Assembly: GCF_017068395.1 (NCBI RefSeq)
Contig: NZ_CP070619.1
Coordinates: 4,030,001 to 4,094,000 of the forward strand
Direction of reading: 5' to 3'
DNA length: 64,000 nt
DNA from: Rhodococcus pseudokoreensis
GTDB taxonomy: Bacteria; Actinomycetota; Actinomycetes; Mycobacteriales; Mycobacteriaceae
Shown in pieces: positions 8,576-16,379 of this stretch. A program made the position numbers and the translations under genes. How positions within the stretch are numbered: position 1 is the first letter of the stretch; each line of letters starts with the position of its first letter. A model generated the notes under the pieces. The model did not search any database and was not told the origin of the DNA. It saw nothing but the letters and a program-made list of their open reading frames with translations.

Positions 8576-9238
8576 TCACGATCGACCCGAGGCGAGCGCG
8601 GCGACGGCCGTCGCGAACATGGTCGACTTGATCGCACCGAGCGTGCCGGCGTCCTTCCCGCCGAGGGGCGAAATCAGGTCGACGGCAGCGTCGAGGACCG
8701 CGCCTTCGGGCGCGGTCCCGTCGACCAACCCACTGGCGTGCGCCTCGGTGCCGCCGTACCGGTGGCCGGTGGTCATGGCGGTGATCGCGGTCTGCGGTGT
8801 CAGCTTGGCCTGGATCAGCGCCGCCATGCCCGGGGTGAACGGAATGTGGATGTCGACCTCGGGGAAGCAGTAGAACCCACGGTCCGACCGCATCACCCGG
8901 TAGTCGTGGGCGATTCCCAGCATGGCGCCCGCACCGAACGCGTGCCCGTTGACCGCGGCCACCGTCGGCAGTGGGAGCGTCAGAATTCGGCTGAACAGGG
9001 CCTGCACGCGCCCGACGTACCAGTCCGCGCGGTCGCCGTTGGCCAGCAGCCAGTCCAGGTCGAGGCCGTTGGAGTAGAACTTTCCGGTGGCCGTGGTGAC
9101 CAGGGCCTGCGCGCCCTGCTCGTGCACGTCGTCGAGGAGACCGTCGACGGTGTCGAGCCACTCGGGGGAGAAACGGTTCTCGTCTTCGCCGAGGTCGAGG
9201 ACGGCAATCTTGTCGCGGTAGGTCAGGGTGGCGGTCAT
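8576..9238 (-). CDS. Enoyl-CoA hydratase/isomerase family protein
   Basis: A 220-residue crotonase-fold protein, short for the family. It has the oxyanion-hole stretch GKFYSNGLDLDWL and the second signature AAVNGHAFGAGAMLGIAHDY; the latter lacks the usual Glu of hydratases at the first catalytic position, so an isomerase or other crotonase activity is possible. PEVDIHIPFTPGM carries the residues that close the active site. The start at 9238 overlaps the stop of the upstream TetR gene by one base (TGATG), so the two are coupled and the regulator likely controls this enzyme. Confidence 0.85.
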   Translation of the reverse strand: MTATLTYRDKIAVLDLGEDENRFSPEWLDTVDGLLDDVHEQGAQALVTTATGKFYSNGLDLDWLLANGDRADWYVGRVQALFSRILTLPLPTVAAVNGHAFGAGAMLGIAHDYRVMRSDRGFYCFPEVDIHIPFTPGMAALIQAKLTPQTAITAMTTGHRYGGTEAHASGLVDGTAPEGAVLDAAVDLISPLGGKDAGTLGAIKSTMFATAVAALASGRS

Positions 9239-9873
9239 CAGGAACCTTTCGTGGTGCTGTCGTGACGTGTCCCCGGGGACGGGGGGTCGAGAGCGAGGAC
9301 GGCCCGGACCGCCGCCTCCAGGCGCCGGCGCATGGCGTCGTCCGGTTTCCGCCGGGCACGGAGCAGCAGTCCGGTGGGGAGTCCGACGACGCACGCTTCG
9401 ATCACCTCGACCGCGCGACCGTCCCTGCGCCCCCACAACGCCTGTGCCAACCGGACGAACAGTTCGACGAGCACGGAGTCGAGGCGCGCCAACTCGTCCG
9501 CAACGTCCTCGGGGACGTCGGATCCGAGCAGTTCGTCGCGCCGCACGGTGAGCAGGAGCCGCGACGACTGCGGGAACTTCTCGGCGAAGACGGCCGGGGT
9601 GTCGGCGGCCGCGACGACGGCGTCCACGGGACCCCGCTCCAGCGCGTGCTCGACCGATTCCTGTTGCAGGTCGAGAAAGCGGTGCGCCGCCCGCAACCAT
9701 GCGCGTCCGACGAGCCCTCCGCGGGAGCCGAATGCGTGATATATGGCGCCGTTGGACATCTCCGTGGCGGCAGCGACCGCCCGCAGCGTCACCGCACTCG
9801 GCCCGCCGTCGACGGCCAGCCGTTCGGCGGTATCGAGCGCGGCGTCGAGGTCGTGGACGCGTGGCCTGGGCAT
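9238..9873 (-). CDS. TetR family transcriptional regulator
   Basis: A 211-residue TetR protein. The N-terminal DNA-binding domain spans residues 10-55, with the helix-turn-helix in VTLRAVAAATEMSNGAIYHAFGSR. The C-terminal ligand domain resembles that of TetR proteins that sense acyl-CoAs or small hydrophobic molecules, but the ligand cannot be read. It is the first gene of a two-gene unit with the enoyl-CoA hydratase. No convincing operator was identified upstream. Confidence 0.85.
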   Translation of the reverse strand: MPRPRVHDLDAALDTAERLAVDGGPSAVTLRAVAAATEMSNGAIYHAFGSRGGLVGRAWLRAAHRFLDLQQESVEHALERGPVDAVVAAADTPAVFAEKFPQSSRLLLTVRRDELLGSDVPEDVADELARLDSVLVELFVRLAQALWGRRDGRAVEVIEACVVGLPTGLLLRARRKPDDAMRRRLEAAVRAVLALDPPSPGTRHDSTTKGS

Positions 9874-10005
9874 ACGGCGAACGATAACAGATCATGCGTT
9901 CTATTACTCGTCGGTAGGTAGCGGTTGCTCGAACTGCGAGAGCCACCTGACGATCAGCTAGCCGTTGTGCCTCGAGTCACAATGGGTTAGCTTTGTCCGG
10001 ACATA

Positions 10006-10020
10006 AACACATTACGTGTT
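10006..10020. promoter_or_regulatory. Short palindrome before the sugar porter gene
   Basis: AACAC-ATTAC-GTGTT, 5-bp arms, 30 bp upstream of the porter start. Possible operator or part of the leader; arms are short, so weak. Confidence 0.25.
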
Positions 10021-10050
10021 CTGCACATGGAATACGTCGAGGAGATGTTC

Positions 10051-11469
10051 ATGGCCAGCGATCTCACCCGAACTACCGCCCAGCACCTGCCCGCCGACGC
10101 GCCTGGACGGCACTCGCACAGGCTCGGCGTCATCGCCGTCGTCGCCACCTTCGGCGGCCTGCTCTTCGGATACGACACCGGAGTCATCAACGGCGCACTC
10201 GAACCGCTCAAGGAAGACCTCCAGCTCACCTCGTTCACCGAGGGCCTGGTGGTGAGCATCCTGATCTTCGGCGCCGCGATCGGCGCCCTCATCGGCGGCC
10301 GGATGTCCGACCGGTACGGACGCCGGCACAACATCCTGGTGCTCGCCATCATCTTCATGATCGGCACCATCGGCTGCGTGCTGTCCCCCACGTGGGAGAT
10401 CCTCGCGCTGTTCCGCTTCATCCTCGGCCTCGCCGTCGGCGGTGCCTCCGCGACGGTGCCCGTCTACCTCGCCGAGATCTCCCCCGTCGAACGGCGCGGC
10501 AGCGTGGTCTCCCGCAACGAAGTCATGATCGTGTGCGGGCAGTTCGCCGCATTCGTGATCAACGCCGTCATCTTCAACATCTGGGGTGAGCACGAGAGCG
10601 TCTGGCGCTTCATGCTCCTGATCGCCGTCGCTCCGGCCATCGTCCTGTTCGCCGGAATGCTGAGGATGCCGGAGAGTCCGCGCTGGCTGATGTCGCAGGA
10701 TCGGCACGACGAAGCGCTTGCCGTGCTCCTCCAGGTCCGGTCCCCGGAGCGGGCACGTGCCGAACTGGCGGAGGTCCAGGCGCTCGCGGAGGAAGAGAAA
10801 CTGGCGCAGACCGGCGGGCCCGCGGACCTGTCGGTGAAGTGGATCCGCCGCCTCATCTTCATCGGCGTCGGACTCGGCGTGTTCCAGCAGGCCACCGGCA
10901 TCAACTCGGTGATGTACTACGGCACCCAGCTGCTCGGCGACGCCGGATTCTCCTCCAACGCAGCCATTGTCGCGAACACCCTCAACGGACTGTTCAGCGT
11001 GCTCGGCGTCCTCACCGGCATCGCCCTGATCAACCGGATCGACCGTCGCAAGATGCTCATCGGCGGTTTCGTGCTCACCACCACGTTCCACCTGCTCGTC
11101 GGCCTGTCGGCATTCCTGCTGCCCGACGGCACCGCGAAGGCCTACTTCATCCTCGTGTTCGTGGTTCTGTTCGTCTTCTCGATGCAGGGCACGATCGGCC
11201 CCCTGGTGTGGCTGATGCTGTCGGAGATCTTCCCGCTGAAGATCCGCAGCTTCGCCATCGGCATCTGCATCTTCATGCTGTGGATCGCGAATGCTATTGT
11301 CGCGCTTGTCTTCCCGCCGCTCGTGGCGGCACTGGGAATCGCGGCTACGTTCTTCATCTTCGCCGGCCTCGGCGTGCTGGCTCTCGTGTTCATCACCACC
11401 CAGGTCCCGGAAACCCGCGGCCGCTCCCTCGAGGAGCTCGAAGAGCAGTTCCGGCGCGAGTATTCGTGA
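10051..11469 (+). CDS. MFS sugar porter, probable myo-inositol/polyol transporter
   Basis: A 472-residue 12-helix proton symporter of the sugar-porter family. Family marks in order: GGLLFGYDTGVING in helix 1, DRYGRRHN in loop 2-3, PESPRWL after helix 6, FQQATGINSVMYYG in helix 7, NRIDRRK in loop 8-9 and PETRGRSLEELE at the end. Of three in-frame ATGs, 10051 is preceded by GAGGAG at 6 bases and was chosen. Two Gfo/Idh/MocA dehydrogenases lie 1.6 kb downstream, which is why inositol is the favoured substrate; glucose or other sugars are not excluded. Confidence 0.88.
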   Translation: MASDLTRTTAQHLPADAPGRHSHRLGVIAVVATFGGLLFGYDTGVINGALEPLKEDLQLTSFTEGLVVSILIFGAAIGALIGGRMSDRYGRRHNILVLAIIFMIGTIGCVLSPTWEILALFRFILGLAVGGASATVPVYLAEISPVERRGSVVSRNEVMIVCGQFAAFVINAVIFNIWGEHESVWRFMLLIAVAPAIVLFAGMLRMPESPRWLMSQDRHDEALAVLLQVRSPERARAELAEVQALAEEEKLAQTGGPADLSVKWIRRLIFIGVGLGVFQQATGINSVMYYGTQLLGDAGFSSNAAIVANTLNGLFSVLGVLTGIALINRIDRRKMLIGGFVLTTTFHLLVGLSAFLLPDGTAKAYFILVFVVLFVFSMQGTIGPLVWLMLSEIFPLKIRSFAIGICIFMLWIANAIVALVFPPLVAALGIAATFFIFAGLGVLALVFITTQVPETRGRSLEELEEQFRREYS

Positions 11470-11505
11470 CCGCCGACGCACCGAGTCTCCTGAAAGGTTG
11501 ATCCC

Positions 11506-11865
11506 ATGACAGTGCTCGTAGCAGTGACCGATACCTCCGAAGGATCGCACGCCCTCCTCGCCGGCAAGAAGGAAGCCGCGATGCTGGACACCGATCTGCT
11601 GGTGGTGAACCTCTCCCTCACCGAACCCGAAGAGGTGCACACCCTCGCGGACGACGGAGTGACCGTCCTCGACCGGATCGGCCGCGGCGACCGCGATCCC
11701 GCGACCGCCGTGCTGGATCTGATCGACGACCGGCCCGACATCGAACGCCTCGTAATCGGGGTCAAACGCCGCAGCGCGGTCGGCAAGGCACTCCTCGGCA
11801 GCGTGAGCCAGCGGCTCATCCTGCAATCCCCGATCCCGGTTCTCGCCGTCAAAACACCTCAGTAG
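11506..11865 (+). CDS. Universal stress protein (UspA) domain protein
   Basis: A 119-residue single-domain USP. The opening VLVAVTDTSEGSHAL and the ATP-loop motif GVKRRSAVGKALLGSVSQRL (the G-2x-G-9x-G-S/T form), with PIPVLAVK at the end, are all visible. It follows the sugar porter by 36 bp with AAAGG before the ATG, so it is probably co-transcribed with it. USPs of this kind bind ATP and modulate partner proteins; the association with a transporter is common. Confidence 0.88.
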   Translation: MTVLVAVTDTSEGSHALLAGKKEAAMLDTDLLVVNLSLTEPEEVHTLADDGVTVLDRIGRGDRDPATAVLDLIDDRPDIERLVIGVKRRSAVGKALLGSVSQRLILQSPIPVLAVKTPQ

Positions 11866-11886
11866 TACCTGTTTTCACGTTCCACC

Positions 11887-11935
11887 GCGGCGCCCGGCAG
11901 CAGGAAGGTCACCCCTTCCCGCCGCCGGGCGCCGC
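11887..11935. terminator. Bidirectional terminator between uspA and lacI genes
   Basis: Outer arms GCGGCGCCCGGC (11887-11898) and GCCGGGCGCCGC (11924-11935) are perfect 12-mers, with a nested GGAAGG/CCTTCC pair between them. It separates convergent genes and overlaps the lacI 3-prime end. Confidence 0.65.
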
Positions 11936-12997
11936 TGTCGAACGGCGAACACTGAGCGTCGGTGTGTGCAGGTGGATGCGCCGCGGCTGTGACGGTCGCT
12001 CCAGCCGCTGCAGCAGAAATTTCGCGGCCTGCGCACCGACCGCGAAATTGCCGTTGTTGACCGACGTCAGCGACAGGTGCCGGATCCGTGCGAGATACGT
12101 GTCGTCGTACCCGACGAGCGAGAGGTCGTCGGGGACTCTCAGGCCGCGGTCGTCGGCCGCCGACAACGCCCCGACGCAGGTGACGTCGTTGAACGCGAGG
12201 ATCGCCGTCGGCCGGGTTTCGGCGTCGAGCACCCGCCCGGCCGCGACGTATCCGCTCTCCTCGGTCATGCCTGCGAACTGCACCGACGCGAGGTCGCCGC
12301 ACCCGGCCTCGGTCATCGCCTCGGTGAACCCGTCCCGGCGCAGCGTGCCCACCACTCCGGGACCCTGCAGGTAGGCGATCCGCCGATGGCCGAGGTCCAG
12401 CAGATGCCGGGTGGCCAACCGGGCACCGGCGATGTCGTCGTCCGCCGCGATGTCGACGTTCGGCAGGCTCGGTTCGTGGGTTCCCGCGAGGACGACGGGA
12501 ACGAGGGCGGCCGCCCGTTCGATCGCGGGGCCGGCATCGGTGGTGCCCACCACCACCAACCCGTCGATCCGCTGCGACAGCAGGGTCTCGACGGTATCCC
12601 GCCCCACGCGCTGATCCAGGTGGCTATCGGCCAGCACCGGCGCGATTCCGACGGCGTCGAGCGTCGTCGTCATCCCCTCGAGCAATTCCACGAACCAGGG
12701 ATTGCGGAGGTCGTTCAACATCACCCCGACTGTGCCGCTGCGTGATTCGGACAGTCCGCGGGCAATGGTGTTCGTCCGGTAGTCGAGTTCCTTCATCGCC
12801 TGCGTGACCAACTCGCGGCGGGCGGCGCTGACATTCGCCTCGCCGCGGAGCACCCGGGACACCAGCGATTTCGACACCCCCGCCCGCGCGGCCACGTCGC
12901 GGATCGTCGGTGGGCGAAACGACGGTGCACCCGGGGCCACGTCCGCAGTCCCACCCTCGGCCGTGCCGCGATCTGATTCGTTCACGAGGGACAGCAT
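11909..12997 (-). CDS. LacI family transcriptional regulator
   Basis: A LacI-type repressor of about 362 residues. The helix-turn-helix is TIRDVAARAGVSKSLVSRVL, with the hinge region leading to NTIARGLSESRSGTVGVML; the periplasmic-binding-like effector domain follows, ending with VNNGNFAVGAQAAK and LHTPTLSVRRST. It is divergent from two Gfo/Idh/MocA dehydrogenase genes and probably responds to a polyol or inositol-like sugar. Starts at 13024, 12997 (used) or GTG 12985 are all possible; none has a good ribosome site. A central-CG palindrome at 13033-13042 is the probable operator. Confidence 0.87.
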   Translation of the reverse strand: MLSLVNESDRGTAEGGTADVAPGAPSFRPPTIRDVAARAGVSKSLVSRVLRGEANVSAARRELVTQAMKELDYRTNTIARGLSESRSGTVGVMLNDLRNPWFVELLEGMTTTLDAVGIAPVLADSHLDQRVGRDTVETLLSQRIDGLVVVGTTDAGPAIERAAALVPVVLAGTHEPSLPNVDIAADDDIAGARLATRHLLDLGHRRIAYLQGPGVVGTLRRDGFTEAMTEAGCGDLASVQFAGMTEESGYVAAGRVLDAETRPTAILAFNDVTCVGALSAADDRGLRVPDDLSLVGYDDTYLARIRHLSLTSVNNGNFAVGAQAAKFLLQRLERPSQPRRIHLHTPTLSVRRSTAAPGGGKG

Positions 12998-13032
12998 ATG
13001 GAGCCGGGGCCGTGTTACGCTCATCACAACTG

Positions 13033-13042
13033 GGACCGGTCC
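13033..13042. promoter_or_regulatory. Candidate LacI operator
   Basis: GGACCGGTCC, a perfect palindrome with the central CG typical of LacI-family sites, in the short divergent region between the lacI gene and the dehydrogenase operon. Confidence 0.5.
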
Positions 13043-13071
13043 ACGTTTGTCCCTTTCCGGAAGGAGCCGAG

Positions 13072-14256
13072 TTGAGCAAGCACGGAAGCCTGCGGCTGTC
13101 CGCGGGTATGGTCGGCGGCGGGCAGGGTGCCGACATCGGCAAGACCCACCGCTACGCCATGCGCCTGGACGACCGATACGACCTGCAGGCGGGGGTCTTC
13201 GGGCGGGACGCCGCGTCGTCGGCGCAGATCGCAGAGAGCCTCGGTGTTCCGGCCGAGCGCACCTACCGCGACTACCGGGAGATGGCCGAACGGGAATCCG
13301 CCCGCGAGGACGGCGTCGACGTGGTGGCCGTGACCACCCCCAACGACAGCCACTTCGACATCGCACGCACGTTCCTGGAGGCCGGCATCTCGGTGGTGTG
13401 TGAGAAGCCCCTCACCCGCGACTCGGAGTCGGCCGCGGAACTCGTCGCGATCGCCGAGTCGTCCGGCGCCATTCTGGCCGTTCCGCACTGCTATTCGGCG
13501 TACGCCATGGTCCGGCACGCGGCCCGGATGGTGCGCGACGGCGACCTCGGACGCATCCGGTTCGTGGCGGTGGAACACGCGTCCGGGTGGGCGGCGACAC
13601 CCCTCGAACTCGGTGAACATCGGCAGGCGCGGTGGCGCACCGACCCCGACGTCGCGGGATTCCCCAGCGTCGTCGGCGATCTCGGCACCCACGCCTTCCA
13701 GCTGTTGCGTTTCGTCACCGGCCTCGAGGCGACCCGGGTGTCTGCCGAACTGGACACCCTCGTCCCCGGACGGCGGGTGTTCGACAACGCCACCGTGCGC
13801 CTCACCCTGTCCAACGGGGCACCCGCGACGCTGTGGGCGAGCATGGCTGCTACCGGCAACGAGCACGGCCTGCGCATCCGGGTCTTCGGTGACACCGCGA
13901 GCATCGAATGGCGGCACGAAGATCCGCAGCACCTGACGGTGCGAGACCTCGACGGCGGCACCACGATCCTCGCGCAGGGAATGCGCACACTGTCCGAGGA
14001 CGCGGCCCGGCTCACCCGTCCCGGTCTGGGACACCCCGAGGGCTTCCTCGAGGCGTTCGCGAACTTTTACCGCGACCTCGCGGACGAACTCCGCGCCCGC
14101 CGCGACGGCGATCCCACCACCGTCCGCGATCTCTCCTTCCCCACCGGACGCGACGGGCTGATCGGCGTCCAGTTCGTCGAGGCGACGGCCGCCTCCGACG
14201 CCGCCGACTCGGCCTGGGTCGTTCCCGCTTTCGCACACGAAAAGGTCGGTATCTGA
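13072..14256 (+). CDS. Gfo/Idh/MocA family oxidoreductase
   Basis: A 394-residue NAD(P)-dependent sugar or polyol dehydrogenase. The Rossmann opening GMVGGGQGADIGKTHRYAM is followed by VAVTTPNDSHFDIA and the family CEKPLT motif (Lys contacts cofactor and substrate), then DLGTHAFQLL carrying the catalytic Asp-His pair. A TTG at 13072 is used because GGAAGGAG lies 6 bases before it and no ATG fits the N-terminus. It is followed one base later by a second family member, so the two enzymes probably act in sequence on an inositol-type substrate. Confidence 0.88.
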   Translation: MSKHGSLRLSAGMVGGGQGADIGKTHRYAMRLDDRYDLQAGVFGRDAASSAQIAESLGVPAERTYRDYREMAERESAREDGVDVVAVTTPNDSHFDIARTFLEAGISVVCEKPLTRDSESAAELVAIAESSGAILAVPHCYSAYAMVRHAARMVRDGDLGRIRFVAVEHASGWAATPLELGEHRQARWRTDPDVAGFPSVVGDLGTHAFQLLRFVTGLEATRVSAELDTLVPGRRVFDNATVRLTLSNGAPATLWASMAATGNEHGLRIRVFGDTASIEWRHEDPQHLTVRDLDGGTTILAQGMRTLSEDAARLTRPGLGHPEGFLEAFANFYRDLADELRARRDGDPTTVRDLSFPTGRDGLIGVQFVEATAASDAADSAWVVPAFAHEKVGI

Positions 14257-14257
14257 C

Positions 14258-15259
14258 ATGCAGCGATTCGCCCTCATCGGAGCCGGTTTCATCGGCGGAG
14301 TGCACGGCGCCAACCTCGCCGCGCACCCCGACGTCGACCTGGCCCTGGTCTTCGACATCGATCTCGCGCGCGCGACGGCCCTCGCCAAGCGGCACGGCAG
14401 CCGCGCGACCACCGATCTCGCGGAAGTCTTCGATCCCACGGCGATCGACGCCGTCTTCATCGCGTCGTCCACCGACACCCACGCCGAGCACCTCCGCACC
14501 GCGGCGACGGCGGGAATCCCGGCCCTGTGCGAGAAGCCCATCGATCTCGACCTCGCGCACGCCGTCGACGTCGTGCGCTTCGCCGACTCCCGGTCACTGC
14601 GGGCGATGGTCGATTTCAACCGCCGCTTCGACCGCGACTACGCCGAACTGCAGCGGGTGGTCGCGTCCGGCGAGATCGGCTCGGTCGAGCTGATCCAGAT
14701 GACCAGCCGCGGCCCGGCGATGCCGCCCCTCGACTACATCGCCGTCTCGGGCGGGCAGATGCGCGACCAGACCGTCCACTTCTTCGACCTGGCGCGGTGG
14801 ATCTCCGGGCTCGACCCCGACTCGGTGTTCGCGACCGGTTCCACGCTGGCCGAACCCCGCCTCGCCGAGTACGGCGACGTCGACACGTCGGCGGTGACGC
14901 TGCGTCTGCCCGGCGGCGCACTCGTCCAGATCGACTGCACCCGGCGGATCGGCTACGGCTACGACGAACGCATCGAGGTCCTCGGCTCCACGGGCATGGT
15001 CGAGGCTCGACGTCAGCGCGCCGGATCCGTCTCCCGGTACAGCGCGGGCCGCGTCGTCGACGACGGGATGCACGCGGGATGGTTCGAGAGGATCCGGGCC
15101 AGCTACCGCACCGCGCTCGACCACTTCGTCGACGCGCTGGAGAACGGCGCCCCCATCGGACCCACGCTGTCGGAGGCGTTGAAGGCGCAGGCGATCGCCG
15201 AGGCCGCGACCCGCTCGCTCACCAGCGGTCGCATGGAGACCATCGAGTACCCGGCCTGA
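14258..15259 (+). CDS. Gfo/Idh/MocA oxidoreductase, inositol 2-dehydrogenase-like
   Basis: A 333-residue dehydrogenase close to bacterial inositol 2-dehydrogenases (IolG). Seen: GAGFIGGVHGANLA at residues 8-21, FIASSTDTHAEH, CEKPIDLD with the cofactor-site Lys, RRFDRDYAELQRVVASGEIG, and DQTVHFFDLARW with the catalytic Asp/His. The gap to the upstream gene is one base. Substrate assignment to myo-inositol rests on family similarity and the sugar porter nearby; scyllo-inositol or another cyclitol is equally possible. Confidence 0.85.
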   Translation: MQRFALIGAGFIGGVHGANLAAHPDVDLALVFDIDLARATALAKRHGSRATTDLAEVFDPTAIDAVFIASSTDTHAEHLRTAATAGIPALCEKPIDLDLAHAVDVVRFADSRSLRAMVDFNRRFDRDYAELQRVVASGEIGSVELIQMTSRGPAMPPLDYIAVSGGQMRDQTVHFFDLARWISGLDPDSVFATGSTLAEPRLAEYGDVDTSAVTLRLPGGALVQIDCTRRIGYGYDERIEVLGSTGMVEARRQRAGSVSRYSAGRVVDDGMHAGWFERIRASYRTALDHFVDALENGAPIGPTLSEALKAQAIAEAATRSLTSGRMETIEYPA

Positions 15260-15265
15260 ACCGGG

Positions 15266-15889
15266 TCACACCGGGTCTCCGAGGACGACGACGTCGGCCC
15301 GGGCGCGGCCGGGCGCGACCAGCGCGGTGTTGCGTTCGTCGCTGCGCCGCACCCACTCTCGCGCCTCGTCGGGCGACTTGCCGAACCGGACGTGCCGCTC
15401 GACGAGTCGGGCGACGCGTTCGTCCCCGTCCGGGGCGAGGAACCACGCCTCGTCGAGCAGGCCACGCACCGCCGACCACGGTCCCTCGTCGAGGAGGAGG
15501 TAATTGCCCTCGGTGATCACCAGCGGAACGTCCGGCGGGACGGCGATCGACCCGGCGTACGACTCCTCGACCTCACGGTGGAACTGCGGGGCGTACACCG
15601 TCTCGCGGTCGGGGTCCCGCAGCCTGCGCAGCAGCGCCACGTACCCGGCGGCGTCGAAGGTGTCCGGTGCGCCCTTGCGTCCGGCCCGGCCGAGGCGGGC
15701 CAGTTCCGCACCCGCCAGGTGGAATCCGTCCATCGGCACGACCACCGCGGACGACCCCAACTCTGCCAGCACCGCCGCCGCCACCGTGCTCTTTCCCGAG
15801 CCCGGCGGTCCCGCGATGCCGAGAACGCGGCGTGTGCCCGGCACGGCCAGCGCCCGGGCGCGCGCGACGAGTTCCTCGAGTCGGTCCAC
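15266..15889 (-). CDS. P-loop nucleoside/sugar kinase-like protein
   Basis: A 207-residue small kinase of the uridine-kinase/pantothenate-kinase-like group (the COG1072 or PRK09270 type). Walker A is GPPGSGKST at residues 27-35; PMDGFHL follows as the substrate-binding DGF motif, and ITEGNYLLLDEGPW is the Walker B region. Such proteins phosphorylate nucleosides or sugars such as fructose; the substrate is unknown. The GTG at 15889 begins 5 bases after the stop of the upstream secreted-protein gene, and no better start exists. It converges on the dehydrogenase operon. Confidence 0.8.
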   Translation of the reverse strand: MDRLEELVARARALAVPGTRRVLGIAGPPGSGKSTVAAAVLAELGSSAVVVPMDGFHLAGAELARLGRAGRKGAPDTFDAAGYVALLRRLRDPDRETVYAPQFHREVEESYAGSIAVPPDVPLVITEGNYLLLDEGPWSAVRGLLDEAWFLAPDGDERVARLVERHVRFGKSPDEAREWVRRSDERNTALVAPGRARADVVVLGDPV

Positions 15890-15894
15890 GCCTT

Positions 15895-16302
15895 CTACGG
15901 TGTCACGTAGAACGTGCCGACGCTCGGTGTGCCGTACACGTCGTAGAGTCCCGGGAGATGAGCGGTCACGGTGACGAGGATCTGGCCGGGTCCGGTGGTG
16001 ACCGCGTCCCGGCCGGGGGTCAGGTCGGTGATGACCCCGGAGGCCCCGGTCGAAAGGTTGATCCACTGGAATTCGTATCCGTAGCCGTCCGGGGTCGGAT
16101 AGATCTGCCCGTGCCCGTGGTGGACGACGATGTTGTAGAACGCGCCGCCGCGGGTCAACGGCCAGCCGACCACCGTCCCGGGAACTTGGAGGGTGGTCAC
16201 GCCGTCGAACTGTGGCGGCTCGGCGAACGCCGGCGCGGCGCCCCCGATCCATGCGCTCACCGCGAGCACCCCGATCATCAACCGTCGCACTACTCGACTC
16301 AC
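15895..16302 (-). CDS. Secreted protein of unknown function
   Basis: A 135-residue protein with a clear Sec signal peptide: basic start MSRVVRRL, hydrophobic core and a likely cleavage at AFA-EP (about residue 28). The mature part is beta-rich (VVHHGHGQIYPTPDGYGYEF and TDLTPGRDAVTTGPGQILVT), suggesting a small beta-sandwich such as those found in mycobacterial exported proteins. I do not recognise the family. It may be co-transcribed with the downstream kinase. Confidence 0.75.
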   Translation of the reverse strand: MSRVVRRLMIGVLAVSAWIGGAAPAFAEPPQFDGVTTLQVPGTVVGWPLTRGGAFYNIVVHHGHGQIYPTPDGYGYEFQWINLSTGASGVITDLTPGRDAVTTGPGQILVTVTAHLPGLYDVYGTPSVGTFYVTP

Positions 16303-16379
16303 GTCGATCCCTCCCCTGGTTCGGATTCCGCTGATATGTCCGATTCCGGGGACGATTCGTTACGGATCGAAATCGTCGG

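Noticed and set aside
9874..9950. TetR operator upstream of the enoyl-CoA hydratase pair.
   Set aside because: Only weak partial symmetry (AACG and CGTT words) is visible; not enough to call.
10012..11826. 600-codon minus-strand frame opposite the sugar porter and UspA genes.
   Set aside because: Composition is rich in Asp, Glu, His and Gln with no domain, while the plus strand encodes all porter and USP motifs.
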